DNA of 14,420 nucleotides from Methanomassiliicoccus sp. UBA6 (GTDB taxonomy: Archaea; Thermoplasmatota; Thermoplasmata; Methanomassiliicoccales; Methanomassiliicoccaceae), in the NCBI GenBank assembly GCA_002508545.1, contig DAVH01000002.1, forward strand, positions 272 to 14,691. Direction: 5' to 3'. The notes below the pieces were generated by a model. That model searched no databases and was not told the origin of the DNA. It was given only the letters and a program-made list of their open reading frames with translations. Shown piece after piece: positions 1-6,931 of the stretch (positions are counted from its first letter, which is position 1; each line of letters opens with the position of its first letter). Position numbers and translations under genes: made by a program.

Positions 1-47
1 CCTGCTGCGCTCCGATGAGCATTAAGAGGAGAAGAGCGTAGGGGAGG

Positions 48-437
48 GTGATGCGCTGCTCCCACTGCCGCAAGTGCTGCCAGGAGACCATGATGGAGCT
101 CAGCGAGGCCGACATCGCCCGCCTGGAGCGCCGCGGGTTCCGCCGGGACGAGTTCTCGTACATCGGGGTGGACGGCATCCCCCGGCTGAAGAACGCGGGC
201 ATATGGTGCTTCTTCTACGATCCCGAGGCCGGGAGGTGCCGCGAGTACCGGTCCCGCCCGCTGGGCTGCGCGCTGTACCCGGTCAACCTCGACCAGGACG
301 GCGAGGTTTTCATCGATCCGCTGTGTCCCGAAGCTCAGAGTCTCGATAGGAAGGAGGTGCAGCTCAAGGGCCGGCGGCTCAGGGCGCTCCTCGCCACCAT
401 CGACGCCGAGGCTTCGAGGCGCGGGCGTCAGCCGTAG
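48..437 (+). CDS. YkgJ-like cysteine cluster protein (CxxCxxCC, metal-binding)
   Basis: A 129-residue protein whose first eleven residues hold four cysteines (C4, C7, C10, C11), followed by further cysteines near residues 54, 69, 79 and 93 in contexts such as GIWCFFYD, RCREYRSRP and PLGCALYP. This is the pattern of the CxxCxxCC family (PF03692, UPF0153/YkgJ), thought to chelate zinc or an iron-sulfur centre. The length suits a single-domain member, and the exact function is not established. The reading frame starts with GTG at 48 followed directly by ATG at 51. GGAGG at 43-47 precedes both but closely, so the exact start is uncertain by one codon. The gene ends with TAG at 435-437 and overlaps the 3' end of the convergent ROK kinase gene by 10 bp. 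Frame 3 of positions 3-41 could be the end of another gene, but it is too short to call. Confidence 0.85.
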   Translation: MMRCSHCRKCCQETMMELSEADIARLERRGFRRDEFSYIGVDGIPRLKNAGIWCFFYDPEAGRCREYRSRPLGCALYPVNLDQDGEVFIDPLCPEAQSLDRKEVQLKGRRLRALLATIDAEASRRGRQP

Positions 438-1357
438 AACTCGAGCGCCATCGTGGCCGCCCCCACCGTCCCGGCGAGGTCCCCGAGCGCCGACCGCTCT
501 ATCGTCAGCTTGTCCGCGGCCGGCCGGAGGCATTGCTCCAGGGCGCCCCTGGCCACCATGCTGTGGAGCTCGGGGAAGCCGAACATGACGGAGCCGCCCA
601 GGACCACCCTGGCGGGGTTGAGGGAGTTGATGATGCTGGCCACCCCCGAGGAGAGTGCCGCGGCCATCTCGTCGCGGATGCGGAGCGAGGACTCGTCCCC
701 CCTCTCCGCGGCCTCCGCCACCATCGAGCAGGTGATGCTCCCCGGACGCCCGCCGCTCATCTCTTTCAGCACGCTCCCGTCGAGGGCTAGCCGCGCCCGC
801 TTCTCCACGTTGCTCCCGCCGGCGTACACCTCCACGCACCCCCGCCGGCCGCAGGAGCACACCGGCCCGTCCATCTGCACCGACACGTGGCCGAAGTGGC
901 CCCCGCAGCCGGAGGCTCCTTCCAGCAGCCGGCCGCCGACCACCGCCCCGCCGCCGACGCCGGTGCCCACGAACAGGCAGACGAGATCGTCGACCCCCCG
1001 CCCGGCGCCGTGCTTCCACTCCCCCACCGTGGCCATCACCACGTCGTTGCGCAGGACCACCGGCGCGCCGACGGCCGCGGACAGCCGGTCCCGGAACGGC
1101 ATGTCCGGCCACCAGAAGCCCGGTCCGCAGCGCAGCACCCCCTGTGCGCTGTCGCACTGGCCGGCAATGCCGACCCCGACGGGGAGCCGGTCTCCCCCGC
1201 TCAGCTCGGCGATCAGCCGGCGGGCCTGCTCCAGCACGCTCTCCGGCCCCCCTGGAACGTCGGTGCGCTCCTTGCGCACCTCCGTGGGAACGCCGTCCGC
1301 GACCCTCGCCGCCCGGATGTTGGTGTGGCCAATATCGACCCCGATCGAGCACCGCAT
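428..1357 (-). CDS. ROK family sugar kinase
   Basis: Likely an ATP-dependent sugar kinase of the ROK family (glucokinase, fructokinase or amino-sugar kinase type), cytoplasmic. Numbering from the GTG at 1363: an N-terminal phosphate-binding segment GVDIGHTN (residues 8-15), a catalytic Asp in LRND (D107), the glycine-rich VGTGVGGG (132-139), and the ROK zinc site formed by H159 of GHFGH with C169, C171 and C176 in CSCGRRGC. About 310 residues is normal for the family. The first possible start is GTG at 1363, but ATG at 1357 gives MRCSIGVD and has GGGGTG just upstream, so I prefer 1357. One oddity is that the usual Glu of the GExGH segment is His (H156), a change seen in some ROK members that may affect sugar choice. 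The substrate cannot be told from sequence alone. The gene is divergent from the zinc-ribbon gene at 1489. Confidence 0.88.
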   Translation of the reverse strand: MRCSIGVDIGHTNIRAARVADGVPTEVRKERTDVPGGPESVLEQARRLIAELSGGDRLPVGVGIAGQCDSAQGVLRCGPGFWWPDMPFRDRLSAAVGAPVVLRNDVVMATVGEWKHGAGRGVDDLVCLFVGTGVGGGAVVGGRLLEGASGCGGHFGHVSVQMDGPVCSCGRRGCVEVYAGGSNVEKRARLALDGSVLKEMSGGRPGSITCSMVAEAAERGDESSLRIRDEMAAALSSGVASIINSLNPARVVLGGSVMFGFPELHSMVARGALEQCLRPAADKLTIERSALGDLAGTVGAATMALEFYG

Positions 1358-1438
1358 GCCCACCCCAATCGAGGGTAACGTTCAAGAGACTATCCCTCGA
1401 TGCCGGAACCAATTATTGACGCTAGCATCCGGGAGGCC

Positions 1439-1449
1439 AAATTATATAA
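1439..1449 (+). promoter_or_regulatory. TATA box for the zinc-ribbon membrane protein gene
   Basis: AAATTATATAA stands out as an AT island in GC-rich DNA. Its centre at about 1445 predicts a start of transcription near 1470, leaving a leader of about 20 nt that contains GAAGGG before the ATG at 1489. The reverse complement TTATATAATTT could equally serve the divergent ROK kinase gene with a longer leader. Confidence 0.6.
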
Positions 1450-1488
1450 CTTGGCCAGGGGAGTGGACCGGAAAGAAGGGTGCATGTC

Positions 1489-2055
1489 ATGAGATGCAAT
1501 AACTGTGGAAACGAGAACGCGGTGGGAGCGGCGTTCTGCATGAACTGCGGCTCCCCGCTGGGCAGCCCCGCGGCCGAGCCGGCGGCCCCGTTGCCCCCGC
1601 AGGCTCCGCCCGAGGGAAACGCTCAGCCGAACCAGCAGGCGCCGCCGAGCCCTCCGCCCTACCCGTCCCAGCTCTACCAGCTGCCCAGGACGCCGACGGT
1701 GAAGAGCGTCCACCTCGGGGAGGTACTGTTCCTCATCGCCGCGGCGCTGCTGCTGGCGGCGGGGTTCGAGAACTTCGCCTCGCTCTCCCTGTTCGCCCGC
1801 GCGCAGTACGTGCTGCTCGGCATGTTCGCCATCGTCGGCGGCCTGCTGCTCCTGGGCATGGTGGTCATGCCGCACATCCTCAAGCCGATCGAGCAGTACC
1901 TGGACATGATCGTCCTGGGGCTGTCGGCCATCTTCCTGTTCTGGGGAGTGGCGGCGATGTTCGGCAGCAACATCGGCTTCGACGGCGGCCTGGTGTTCAT
2001 CGGCGGCCTGTTCGGCCTCACCGGCATGGCCCTGAAGATGGGCATCATCCGGTGA
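1489..2055 (+). CDS. Zinc-ribbon protein with four predicted membrane helices
   Basis: A 188-residue membrane protein of unknown function. It opens with a compact zinc ribbon (C3, C6, C17, C20 in the contexts MRCNNCG and FCMNCG). A Pro/Ala/Gln-rich, probably disordered linker follows (about residues 25-62). Then come four hydrophobic segments: near VLFLIAAALLLAAGF, YVLLGMFAIVGGLLLLGMVV, MIVLGLSAIFLFWGVAAMF and GGLVFIGGLFGLTGMAL. Similar zinc-ribbon-plus-membrane proteins are common and uncharacterised in archaea. An upstream in-frame GTG exists at 1480, but ATG at 1489 is placed correctly after GAAGGG and puts the ribbon at the extreme N-terminus, as usual for the family. Its neighbours give no functional clue. 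Confidence 0.8.
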   Translation: MRCNNCGNENAVGAAFCMNCGSPLGSPAAEPAAPLPPQAPPEGNAQPNQQAPPSPPPYPSQLYQLPRTPTVKSVHLGEVLFLIAAALLLAAGFENFASLSLFARAQYVLLGMFAIVGGLLLLGMVVMPHILKPIEQYLDMIVLGLSAIFLFWGVAAMFGSNIGFDGGLVFIGGLFGLTGMALKMGIIR

Positions 2056-2064
2056 GCGGGTCGC

Positions 2065-2084
2065 CCCCTTTCCTCTCATTTTTC
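2065..2084 (+). terminator. Pyrimidine/T-rich terminator between convergent genes
   Basis: CCCCTTTCCTCTCATTTTTC follows the TGA of the zinc-ribbon gene directly. Archaeal RNA polymerase terminates at U-rich runs without needing a hairpin, so this short tract is a plausible terminator before the convergent gene that ends at 2085. Confidence 0.45.
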
Positions 2085-2780
2085 CTAACTGCCAAGCTCG
2101 TCCATTAACCTCGCCAGCCCGCTGAGGGCCTTCCTTCCCCGGGAGCTTAGGGAGTACAGCCGGCTCTTGCGGTCGTACTCCACGTAGCCGCCCTCCAGCA
2201 GGGAGCGGAGGTGGAACTGGAGGTGCCCCTTCTGCAACCCCAGCCCTCGGGATAGGGAGGCGAGGCCGTCATCCTCCCGGGCCAGATGCTGCAGGATCCC
2301 GATCCGGATGCCGTTGGACAGGGGTGCCAGTGCCTCCTCGACCTTCTGCGGCGAGAGCTCATCGACCGTCCGCACCGAAAGGCGGGCGCCGTTCGACCCG
2401 CTCACCACGCCGCCGAAGGTGCCAAAGTAGGAGCGGATCTGCTCCTCCAGGGCGTCGGCGAGCTCTTCAAAGCATGGGATCACACCTCGGACGCTCCGGG
2501 CGCTCCTCCGCTCCAGGTACCGCACCCCCTCTTCCGGGCCACCTCGCTTGAACGCCTCGAAGACATCGTCCATCCAGCCCGACAGCGCGGCCCTGAGCTC
2601 CCCGTTGGCCCTGGAACCTGGCCAGTTGAGGGCCCGGTCGATGCGCTCCTCTAGCACCGGCCGCACCTGACGGGAGAACACCGCGCGCACCTCCGCGTCG
2701 CGCAGGCCGACGAACGAGTCGCTCAGCTGGCGCACCTCTGCCCGCAGGGCGGCGATCTGGTCCCGGAGGTCGTCCTTCAT
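2085..2780 (-). CDS. Winged-helix (ArsR-like) DNA-binding protein with long N-terminal helical domain
   Basis: A 231-residue protein whose C-terminal part (about residues 148-225) reads as an ArsR-type winged helix: IRIGILQHLA, then LSRGLGLQKGHLQFHLRSL as the helix-turn-helix, then the wing EYDRKSRLYSLSSRGRKAL. The first 120 residues are helical and charged, with heptad-like spacing near the N-terminus. They may form a dimer or ligand domain, which I do not recognise. No metal-binding cysteine set of true ArsR sensors is visible (only C103). ATG at 2780 has no Shine-Dalgarno sequence. A TATA-like box at 2811-2819 would place transcription start about 10 nt upstream, so the message is nearly leaderless. 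It is divergent from DUF1638 and could regulate it, which is an inference. The stop codon is TAG. Confidence 0.8.
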   Translation of the reverse strand: MKDDLRDQIAALRAEVRQLSDSFVGLRDAEVRAVFSRQVRPVLEERIDRALNWPGSRANGELRAALSGWMDDVFEAFKRGGPEEGVRYLERRSARSVRGVIPCFEELADALEEQIRSYFGTFGGVVSGSNGARLSVRTVDELSPQKVEEALAPLSNGIRIGILQHLAREDDGLASLSRGLGLQKGHLQFHLRSLLEGGYVEYDRKSRLYSLSSRGRKALSGLARLMDELGS

Positions 2781-2810
2781 GGTAATAGAAAAGTATGACT
2801 TGGAAATACA

Positions 2811-2819
2811 TTAATATTA
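2811..2819. promoter_or_regulatory. Palindromic TATA-like box shared by divergent genes
   Basis: TAATATTA (2812-2819) is a perfect 8-bp palindrome inside an AT-rich patch. It lies about 32 bp before the minus-strand start at 2780 and about 70 bp before the plus-strand start at 2883, so it could be read in either direction. Confidence 0.45.
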
Positions 2820-2838
2820 CGATGAACGTAGCTGGAGC

Positions 2839-2871
2839 GGCGGAGCCATGATGCAAGGGAGAAGCTCCGCC
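2839..2871 (+). promoter_or_regulatory. Leader hairpin ahead of the DUF1638 ribosome binding site
   Basis: GGCGGAGC (2839-2846) and GCTCCGCC (2864-2871) are perfect complements, giving an 8-bp GC-rich stem with a 17-nt loop. The stem ends directly before the Shine-Dalgarno AGGAG (2872-2876) of the DUF1638 gene. It may tune translation. Confidence 0.5.
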
Positions 2872-2882
2872 AGGAGATGGGC

Positions 2883-3527
2883 ATGAGGATAGGAATAATC
2901 GCCTGCGAGACCTTCGAGCGGGGCCTCGAGGAGCTGACCAAGGGCGACGGGGACATCGCCTACAAGGAGTACCTGGAGTTCGGCCTCCACGAGTACCCGG
3001 AGATGCTCAAGAGGGCGGTCATCGACAAGGTCAACTCGCTCGAGGGCAAGGTGGACGCGGTCCTGCTGGGCTACGGCATATGCAACTCCCTCAAGAACGT
3101 GACCGCGGAGATGAAGGTCCCCACCGTCCAGCTGTGCGGGGACGATTGCATCGGCGTGCTCATCACCCCGGAGGAGTACGACCGGGAGCGCAGGACCTGC
3201 GCGGGAACGATGTACCACACCCCGTACTTCTCGAAGATGGGGAGGGAGTGGTTCGAGCGCAAGCTCAGGGAGCAGATGCCCAACTACCAGGAGATAGGGG
3301 TGGACGTCGACTGGTTCCTGAGGACGATGTTCAACGGCTACCAGCGCGTCCTGTTCATCGACGACGGGCTGGGGAGCGTGGAGGAGTTCGAGGCAATGTC
3401 CCGGAAGTTCGCCGTGGAGCTCGGCCTGAGGTACGAGCGGCGCTGCGGGACGCTGGAGCTCCTCGAGGACGGCCTGGCCAGGACCAAGCAGCTGGCCCGG
3501 TCCCGGGAGCTCTCGTCCACGATCTGA
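2883..3527 (+). CDS. DUF1638 domain protein
   Basis: A 214-residue soluble protein matching my recollection of DUF1638: the N-terminal strand MRIGIIACETF, then LLGYGICNSL (62-70), LCGDDCIGVLITPEEYD (84-100) and GTMYHTPYF (108-116). Cysteines at 8, 67, 85, 89 and 106 lie in or near these conserved segments and could bind a metal or cofactor, but this is not established. In methylotrophic methanogens DUF1638 genes often lie near corrinoid methyltransferase systems (recalled), but no such gene is present here. ATG 2883 is preferred over ATG 2877 because AGGAG (2872-2876) then has a proper 6-nt spacing. The leader carries a hairpin and a 12-codon reading frame whose TGA overlaps this ATG. The stop is 2 bp from that of the convergent hydrolase gene. 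Confidence 0.8.
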   Translation: MRIGIIACETFERGLEELTKGDGDIAYKEYLEFGLHEYPEMLKRAVIDKVNSLEGKVDAVLLGYGICNSLKNVTAEMKVPTVQLCGDDCIGVLITPEEYDRERRTCAGTMYHTPYFSKMGREWFERKLREQMPNYQEIGVDVDWFLRTMFNGYQRVLFIDDGLGSVEEFEAMSRKFAVELGLRYERRCGTLELLEDGLARTKQLARSRELSSTI

Positions 3528-3543
3528 GCTCAGACGTGAGCTC
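3526..3543. terminator. Inverted repeat spanning two convergent stop codons
   Basis: GAGCTCA (3526-3532) and TGAGCTC (3537-3543) form a perfect 7-bp stem with loop GACG. The stem includes most of the DUF1638 TGA and the whole hydrolase stop. It is placed to act as a two-way hairpin at mRNA 3' ends, although no U-tract follows on either side. Confidence 0.45.
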
Positions 3544-4387
3544 TCATCAGAGTGCGCTCCACCGGCTCCGGGCCTTCGTTGACGAACTTCTCCAGCTCGT
3601 CGTTCAGGCGATCGCGCTCCTCGTAGCAGAGACCGTGGCCGCCGGTCTCGAACCGCACCAGCTTGGCCCCCTTTATCAACTTGCTCTGCAGTTGTCCCAG
3701 GGCGAAGGGCACGATCCGGTCGTTCACCCCGTGGAAGATGCGGGTCGGGACCTCGATGCTCCTGAGCTCATCGCCCAGGTCGCGGTCCCGGATCTCCTCG
3801 AACCCCCTGACGGTGGAGCGGGGCGGCGCCTGCAGTCCCATGTCCCCGTACCACCGCCGAAGCTCCGGGCTCACATCGGTGGAGAAGTACGACTCCACGA
3901 AGGCGCTCTTGGCCTTGGCGATGTCGCCGTGCTCGCCGTCGATGATCCCCTGGATCGTGTTCAAGGGCACGCCGTCAGGCAGATCCGGCCCGGCCTTGAG
4001 CGACGGCAGGGCGGCCGCCAGCAGCGCCAACTTGGCCACCCGAGGGTCCCTCGAGGTCGCCACGTAGTGGGCGGCGATCGCTCCGCCCATGGAGGACCCG
4101 GCCAGGGTGACGTCGTTGAGGCCGAGGATGGAGATCACCCGGCCGACGTCGCTGGCCCAGGTGTCGTAATCTAGGCCTTCCCAGGTCTTGGTCGACAGAC
4201 CGAAGCCCCTCAGGTCCAGGGCGACGACGCGGATCTCCCGGGCGGGCAGCTCCATCGACTGCGCATCGAACATCCTGAGGTTGAACGGCCAGCCGTGCAC
4301 GAACACTATCGGCCGGCCCTCTCCCCAATCCTGCACATGGATCTCCACACCAGGCTCTACCTCGATGAATCCTGTTCCGTTCGCCAT
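3530..4387 (-). CDS. Alpha/beta hydrolase (non-heme chloroperoxidase/esterase-like)
   Basis: A cytoplasmic alpha/beta-hydrolase of 285 residues. Counting from the upstream TTG at 4396, the features are the oxyanion segment FVHGWPFN (32-39), DLRGFGLST (61-69), the nucleophile elbow GSSMGG with S102, acid D226 in HGVNDRIVPF, and H254 in GGHGLCYEE. The triad is complete and the sequence order suits the family, closest in flavour to cofactor-free chloroperoxidases and esterases. The substrate is unknown. ATG 4387 is preferred over TTG 4396 because the conserved part begins later and no Shine-Dalgarno favours either. A weak AT box GTTAAAAAC at about 4417-4425 would give a very short leader. It lies on the same strand as the acetyltransferase and aldo/keto reductase, 110 bp downstream of the acetyltransferase stop, so it may be cotranscribed or have its own promoter. 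Confidence 0.87.
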   Translation of the reverse strand: MANGTGFIEVEPGVEIHVQDWGEGRPIVFVHGWPFNLRMFDAQSMELPAREIRVVALDLRGFGLSTKTWEGLDYDTWASDVGRVISILGLNDVTLAGSSMGGAIAAHYVATSRDPRVAKLALLAAALPSLKAGPDLPDGVPLNTIQGIIDGEHGDIAKAKSAFVESYFSTDVSPELRRWYGDMGLQAPPRSTVRGFEEIRDRDLGDELRSIEVPTRIFHGVNDRIVPFALGQLQSKLIKGAKLVRFETGGHGLCYEERDRLNDELEKFVNEGPEPVERTLMRAHV

Positions 4388-4399
4388 TGTTATCAATAC

Positions 4400-4497
4400 A
4401 AGGTGCCGACCGGTGGTTTTTAACAGTTGTCCGTTCTCTATTCACCATTGTCAAACGAATGACGATGTTCCGTCATCGGTACCGTCGGTGCCACCTT
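4400..4497. repeat. Long-range imperfect inverted repeat with nested hairpin
   Basis: AAGGTGCCGAC (4400-4410) pairs with GTCGG-TGC-CACCTT (4484-4497), giving 11 bp with a 3-nt bulge. It encloses a second inverted repeat, ATGACG (4459-4464) with CGTCAT (4471-4476). It fills the gap between the acetyltransferase stop and the hydrolase start and could be a structured 3' UTR or leader. Function unknown. Confidence 0.35.
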
Positions 4498-4498
4498 C

Positions 4499-5014
4499 TT
4501 ATCGGACTTTACCCCGCTTGCTATGGCCCCGCCCCGGGACGGCGCCTTCCCGCACCATGTACCACGCCCTCACCCCGTCGCCATATTCCAGCTCCCTTTT
4601 CGGCACGAAGCCGTGCCGCTCCCAGAACGGCCTGGAGTCCAGCACCGCCACCAGGGCGCACGAGAGCGAGCGGGCCTCAGCGATCCTCACGGCCTCGGCG
4701 GCGAGGCGGTCGCCGACCCCTTGACCTCGGCGGTCGGCGCGCACCGCCAGGTCATGGACGTAAAAGCAACTGGGGGGTTCGGGCAGCGCGAGTTCGAGAG
4801 CGTCCAGCGGCGCCACCTCGCCGGCGGTCCAGGGATGGCAGAACAGGTACGCGATCATGTCGCGCCCATCGAACGCCCCCAGGGCCCCGGACGGCCAGAC
4901 TTCGAGCTTCATGGCGAACGAGGCCGGAGACTCGATCAGCGCGCCGGGGTAAGCACTGCGCTGGACCTCGATGACCTCCTCGAGGTCGTCCCTGCCTAGG
5001 GTGCGGATGAGCAT
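4499..5014 (-). CDS. GNAT family N-acetyltransferase
   Basis: A GNAT-fold acetyltransferase of 171 residues. It opens with MLIRTLGRDDLEEVIEVQ, the usual first strand and helix of the family. It carries motif A in YVHDLAVRADRRGQGVGDRL, whose RRGQGVG is the acetyl-CoA pyrophosphate loop, and ends with motif B-like FWERHGFVPKREL. The acceptor substrate cannot be inferred. Start: ATG 5014 has GAGGTG nine bases upstream. A GTG at 5056 in the same frame overlaps the stop of the aldo/keto reductase gene as GTGA and would add 14 residues, so translational coupling from there is a real alternative. A start at 5089 is less likely because it would overlap 37 bp of the upstream gene. It probably shares an operon with the reductase. 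The stop codon is TAA. Confidence 0.88.
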   Translation of the reverse strand: MLIRTLGRDDLEEVIEVQRSAYPGALIESPASFAMKLEVWPSGALGAFDGRDMIAYLFCHPWTAGEVAPLDALELALPEPPSCFYVHDLAVRADRRGQGVGDRLAAEAVRIAEARSLSCALVAVLDSRPFWERHGFVPKRELEYGDGVRAWYMVREGAVPGRGHSKRGKVR

Positions 5015-5052
5015 GCGGTCCGCCACCTCGCGCGGGCGGATAAACCTGACGC

Positions 5053-6024
5053 TCACTCCTTGACCTTGGTGCCCTGTGGCCCCAGCCACTGGGGGTGCAT
5101 CGAGGTGCTGTCATGCGCGTCGGTCGTCTTGTAGGTCTCGAACCGCCCGCCCGAGGCGGCCAGGGCGGTGCGCCGGCGCAGGCCGTCCATCTCCTCATCG
5201 CTCAGCTGCCGGAAGCTCCGCCCGGCGATCACCGCCTGCTCCAGCCTCCCTACCGTGTCGCAGCCGGTGATGACCACGCTGGTGGGCAGGCTCATGGCGT
5301 AGTGGAGGCACTCGATGGGAGTGACGGTGTTGGTCTCCAGGATCTTCCCGGCCCCCATGGGCTTCATCCCCAGCACCGCGATCCCCTGCTCTACCAGTCG
5401 CGGCAGCACCTTCCGCTCGAAGCTCTCGAAATGCGAGTCAAGGACGTTGAGCGGCAGCTGGACGGCATCGAACCGGAATCCCAGGCCCTCGGCCAGGTCG
5501 AGCATGCGGTTGTGGATGTCGGGGCTCTTGTGGCCGGTGAAGCCGATGAACCGCACCCGGCCGTCGTCCCTCGCTTCCAGCGCCGCCTCCAGCGCCCCGC
5601 CGGCGGCCAGCACCCGGTCGGGGTCGTCTTCGCGGATGATCTCGTGGAACTGCAGCAGGTCGACGTGGTCGGTCCGTAGCCGTTCCATCGACTGCTCCAG
5701 CTGCCTCGCCGCCGTCCTGCGGTCCCGGCCGTCGACCTTGGTCATCAGGAACGCCCGCTCCCGGTAGCCGTCCTGGAGCGCCCGGCCCATGAGCTTCTCG
5801 CTCCGCCCCCCGTGGTAGTCCCAGCTGTTGTCCAGGAAGTCGATGCCCGCCTCGATGGCCTTCCGGATCAGGTAGATGCTCTCCTGGTCCGGCAGTTCGG
5901 GCACCCCGATGTGATAGCCTCCCAGGCCGATCGCCGAGACGACCACCCCCGTGCGCCCGAACGGGCGCCGGGGGACGATGGCCTCGAGGGGCACGGATCG
6001 ATCGATGTACTCAGCTCCTTCCAT
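5053..6024 (-). CDS. Aldo/keto reductase
   Basis: A 323-residue NAD(P)H-dependent oxidoreductase with the aldo/keto reductase barrel. It opens with RRPFGRTGVVVSAIGLGGYH. The catalytic tetrad is complete: D65 and Y70 in FLDNSWDYHG, K96 in FLMTKVDG, and H127 in LLQFHEI. Phosphate-binding features follow near GMKPMGAGKI and VVITGCDTVGRLEQA. The overall pattern resembles the archaeal and bacterial 'oxidoreductase of aldo/keto family' group. Unlike some members of that group, it lacks a C-terminal four-cysteine iron-sulfur motif. The natural substrate is unknown. ATG 6024 has no Shine-Dalgarno, suggesting a leaderless message. The downstream acetyltransferase begins at or just after the TGA, so the two genes likely form an operon. 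Confidence 0.9.
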   Translation of the reverse strand: MEGAEYIDRSVPLEAIVPRRPFGRTGVVVSAIGLGGYHIGVPELPDQESIYLIRKAIEAGIDFLDNSWDYHGGRSEKLMGRALQDGYRERAFLMTKVDGRDRRTAARQLEQSMERLRTDHVDLLQFHEIIREDDPDRVLAAGGALEAALEARDDGRVRFIGFTGHKSPDIHNRMLDLAEGLGFRFDAVQLPLNVLDSHFESFERKVLPRLVEQGIAVLGMKPMGAGKILETNTVTPIECLHYAMSLPTSVVITGCDTVGRLEQAVIAGRSFRQLSDEEMDGLRRRTALAASGGRFETYKTTDAHDSTSMHPQWLGPQGTKVKE

Positions 6025-6097
6025 GCTTGAGAACTATTTCCGTCCGGCGGTGAAGAACCTTTTTACTGTCAGGCAGGCTCCCCGGTCCAGTACCGAC

Positions 6098-6833
6098 CTA
6101 TCTCGCCCGGACCTCCGGGGAACAGCGGGCCATGATGAGGTCCCTGACCAGGGGGAGGTCCTCGTCGGCCACGTAGATCTGATTGCGCGAAAGCGCCTCG
6201 TTTACATAGATAACGTTCCGCGCCTCCCTGACCTTCACCGACCGCACCGCGGAGAACTCGGCGTACATGCTCTGCCTGGACGCGCCCATCAGCCCGGCCC
6301 CGGTCGCGGACAGGTTCCCGCCGGCGATGCCGGCCAGCGCGGCCAGTAAACATATCGCCGCGGCCCGGTCGTACTGCTTCTTCAGCTGGATGTGGTGGAT
6401 GCCCTTTTCATCCATCTTGAACAGTACCTGGTATCTGCCGCCGTAGGCCAGCCCCACCAGGACGTAGGTGACGACAAGGAGGATGGCCATGACGCCCCCG
6501 GCGATCACCAGCACCGTCAGCGCGAGCGCCCCGGCCTCGGCGACGCCGTCCTCCAGCCCGAGGACCAAGGCCAGGACCACGGGGAAGGCCAGGGCGAGCA
6601 GCATCACCTTGAGCACGGTGATGAGGATGGTGGGATTGCGCCAGAACGAAACCTCGTACACCCAGCTCAGCGAACCGTCCGGAGCCTCGATCAGGCTGGA
6701 GCCTATCTTCCTGCTCACGTCCTTCTGGCCATCGACCACGGTCTGCCGTTCGAAGCGCCGATCAAGCTTCTTGCCGCAACGCTGGCAGGACAGCATTATC
6801 GCTGTTGTTGGACCCACATTGCTCGCAGAACAT
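6098..6833 (-). CDS. Zinc-ribbon membrane protein with N-terminal frameshift
   Basis: A membrane protein of about 240 residues and unknown function. The intact part, readable from ATG 6796, starts MLSCQRCGKKLDRRF. Two strongly hydrophobic segments follow (VMLLALAFPVVLALVLGL and the run through ALTVLVIAGGVMAILLVVTYV), then a soluble C-terminal part that may be PH-like (VLFKMDEKGIHHI ... SVKVREARNVIYVN) with a weaker hydrophobic helix. Immediately upstream in another frame, ATG 6833 encodes MFCEQCGSNNSDNAV, the standard first half of a zinc ribbon whose second half is the CQRCG seen in the main frame. The two halves are one base out of phase at about 6786-6796, so a small indel has split the ribbon. 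Either translation now starts internally at 6796, or this is a decaying gene or a sequencing error. A longer frame from ATG 6862 merely reads the shadow of the ribbon. The stop codon is TAG. Confidence 0.7.
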
Positions 6834-6931
6834 CGCACAGGCCCCCGTTCTCCTGATTCCATATCCGATGTCGCTATTTGAAAAAAAAATGGCCGGGGAC
6901 GCGGCCGCTGGCCGGCCAGTTAGGCGAAATT

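Noticed and set aside
438..470. Possible TAG read-through (pyrrolysine) at the end of the cysteine-cluster gene
   Set aside because: The downstream in-frame sequence is antisense to the ROK kinase and shows no conserved domain; the protein is already of normal length.
453..1502. Long plus-strand frame opposite the ROK kinase
   Set aside because: Pro/Ser/Arg/Thr-rich composition without motifs. The minus-strand ROK frame has all family motifs, so this is an antisense shadow in GC-rich DNA.
1390..2079. Minus-strand frame opposite the zinc-ribbon gene
   Set aside because: His/Arg/Gln/Glu-rich low-complexity translation typical of antisense reading; the plus strand encodes a clear zinc ribbon and membrane helices.
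3080..4174. Plus-strand frame running from inside DUF1638 across the hydrolase gene
   Set aside because: It covers parts of two well-supported genes in the wrong phase or strand and has no recognisable motif.
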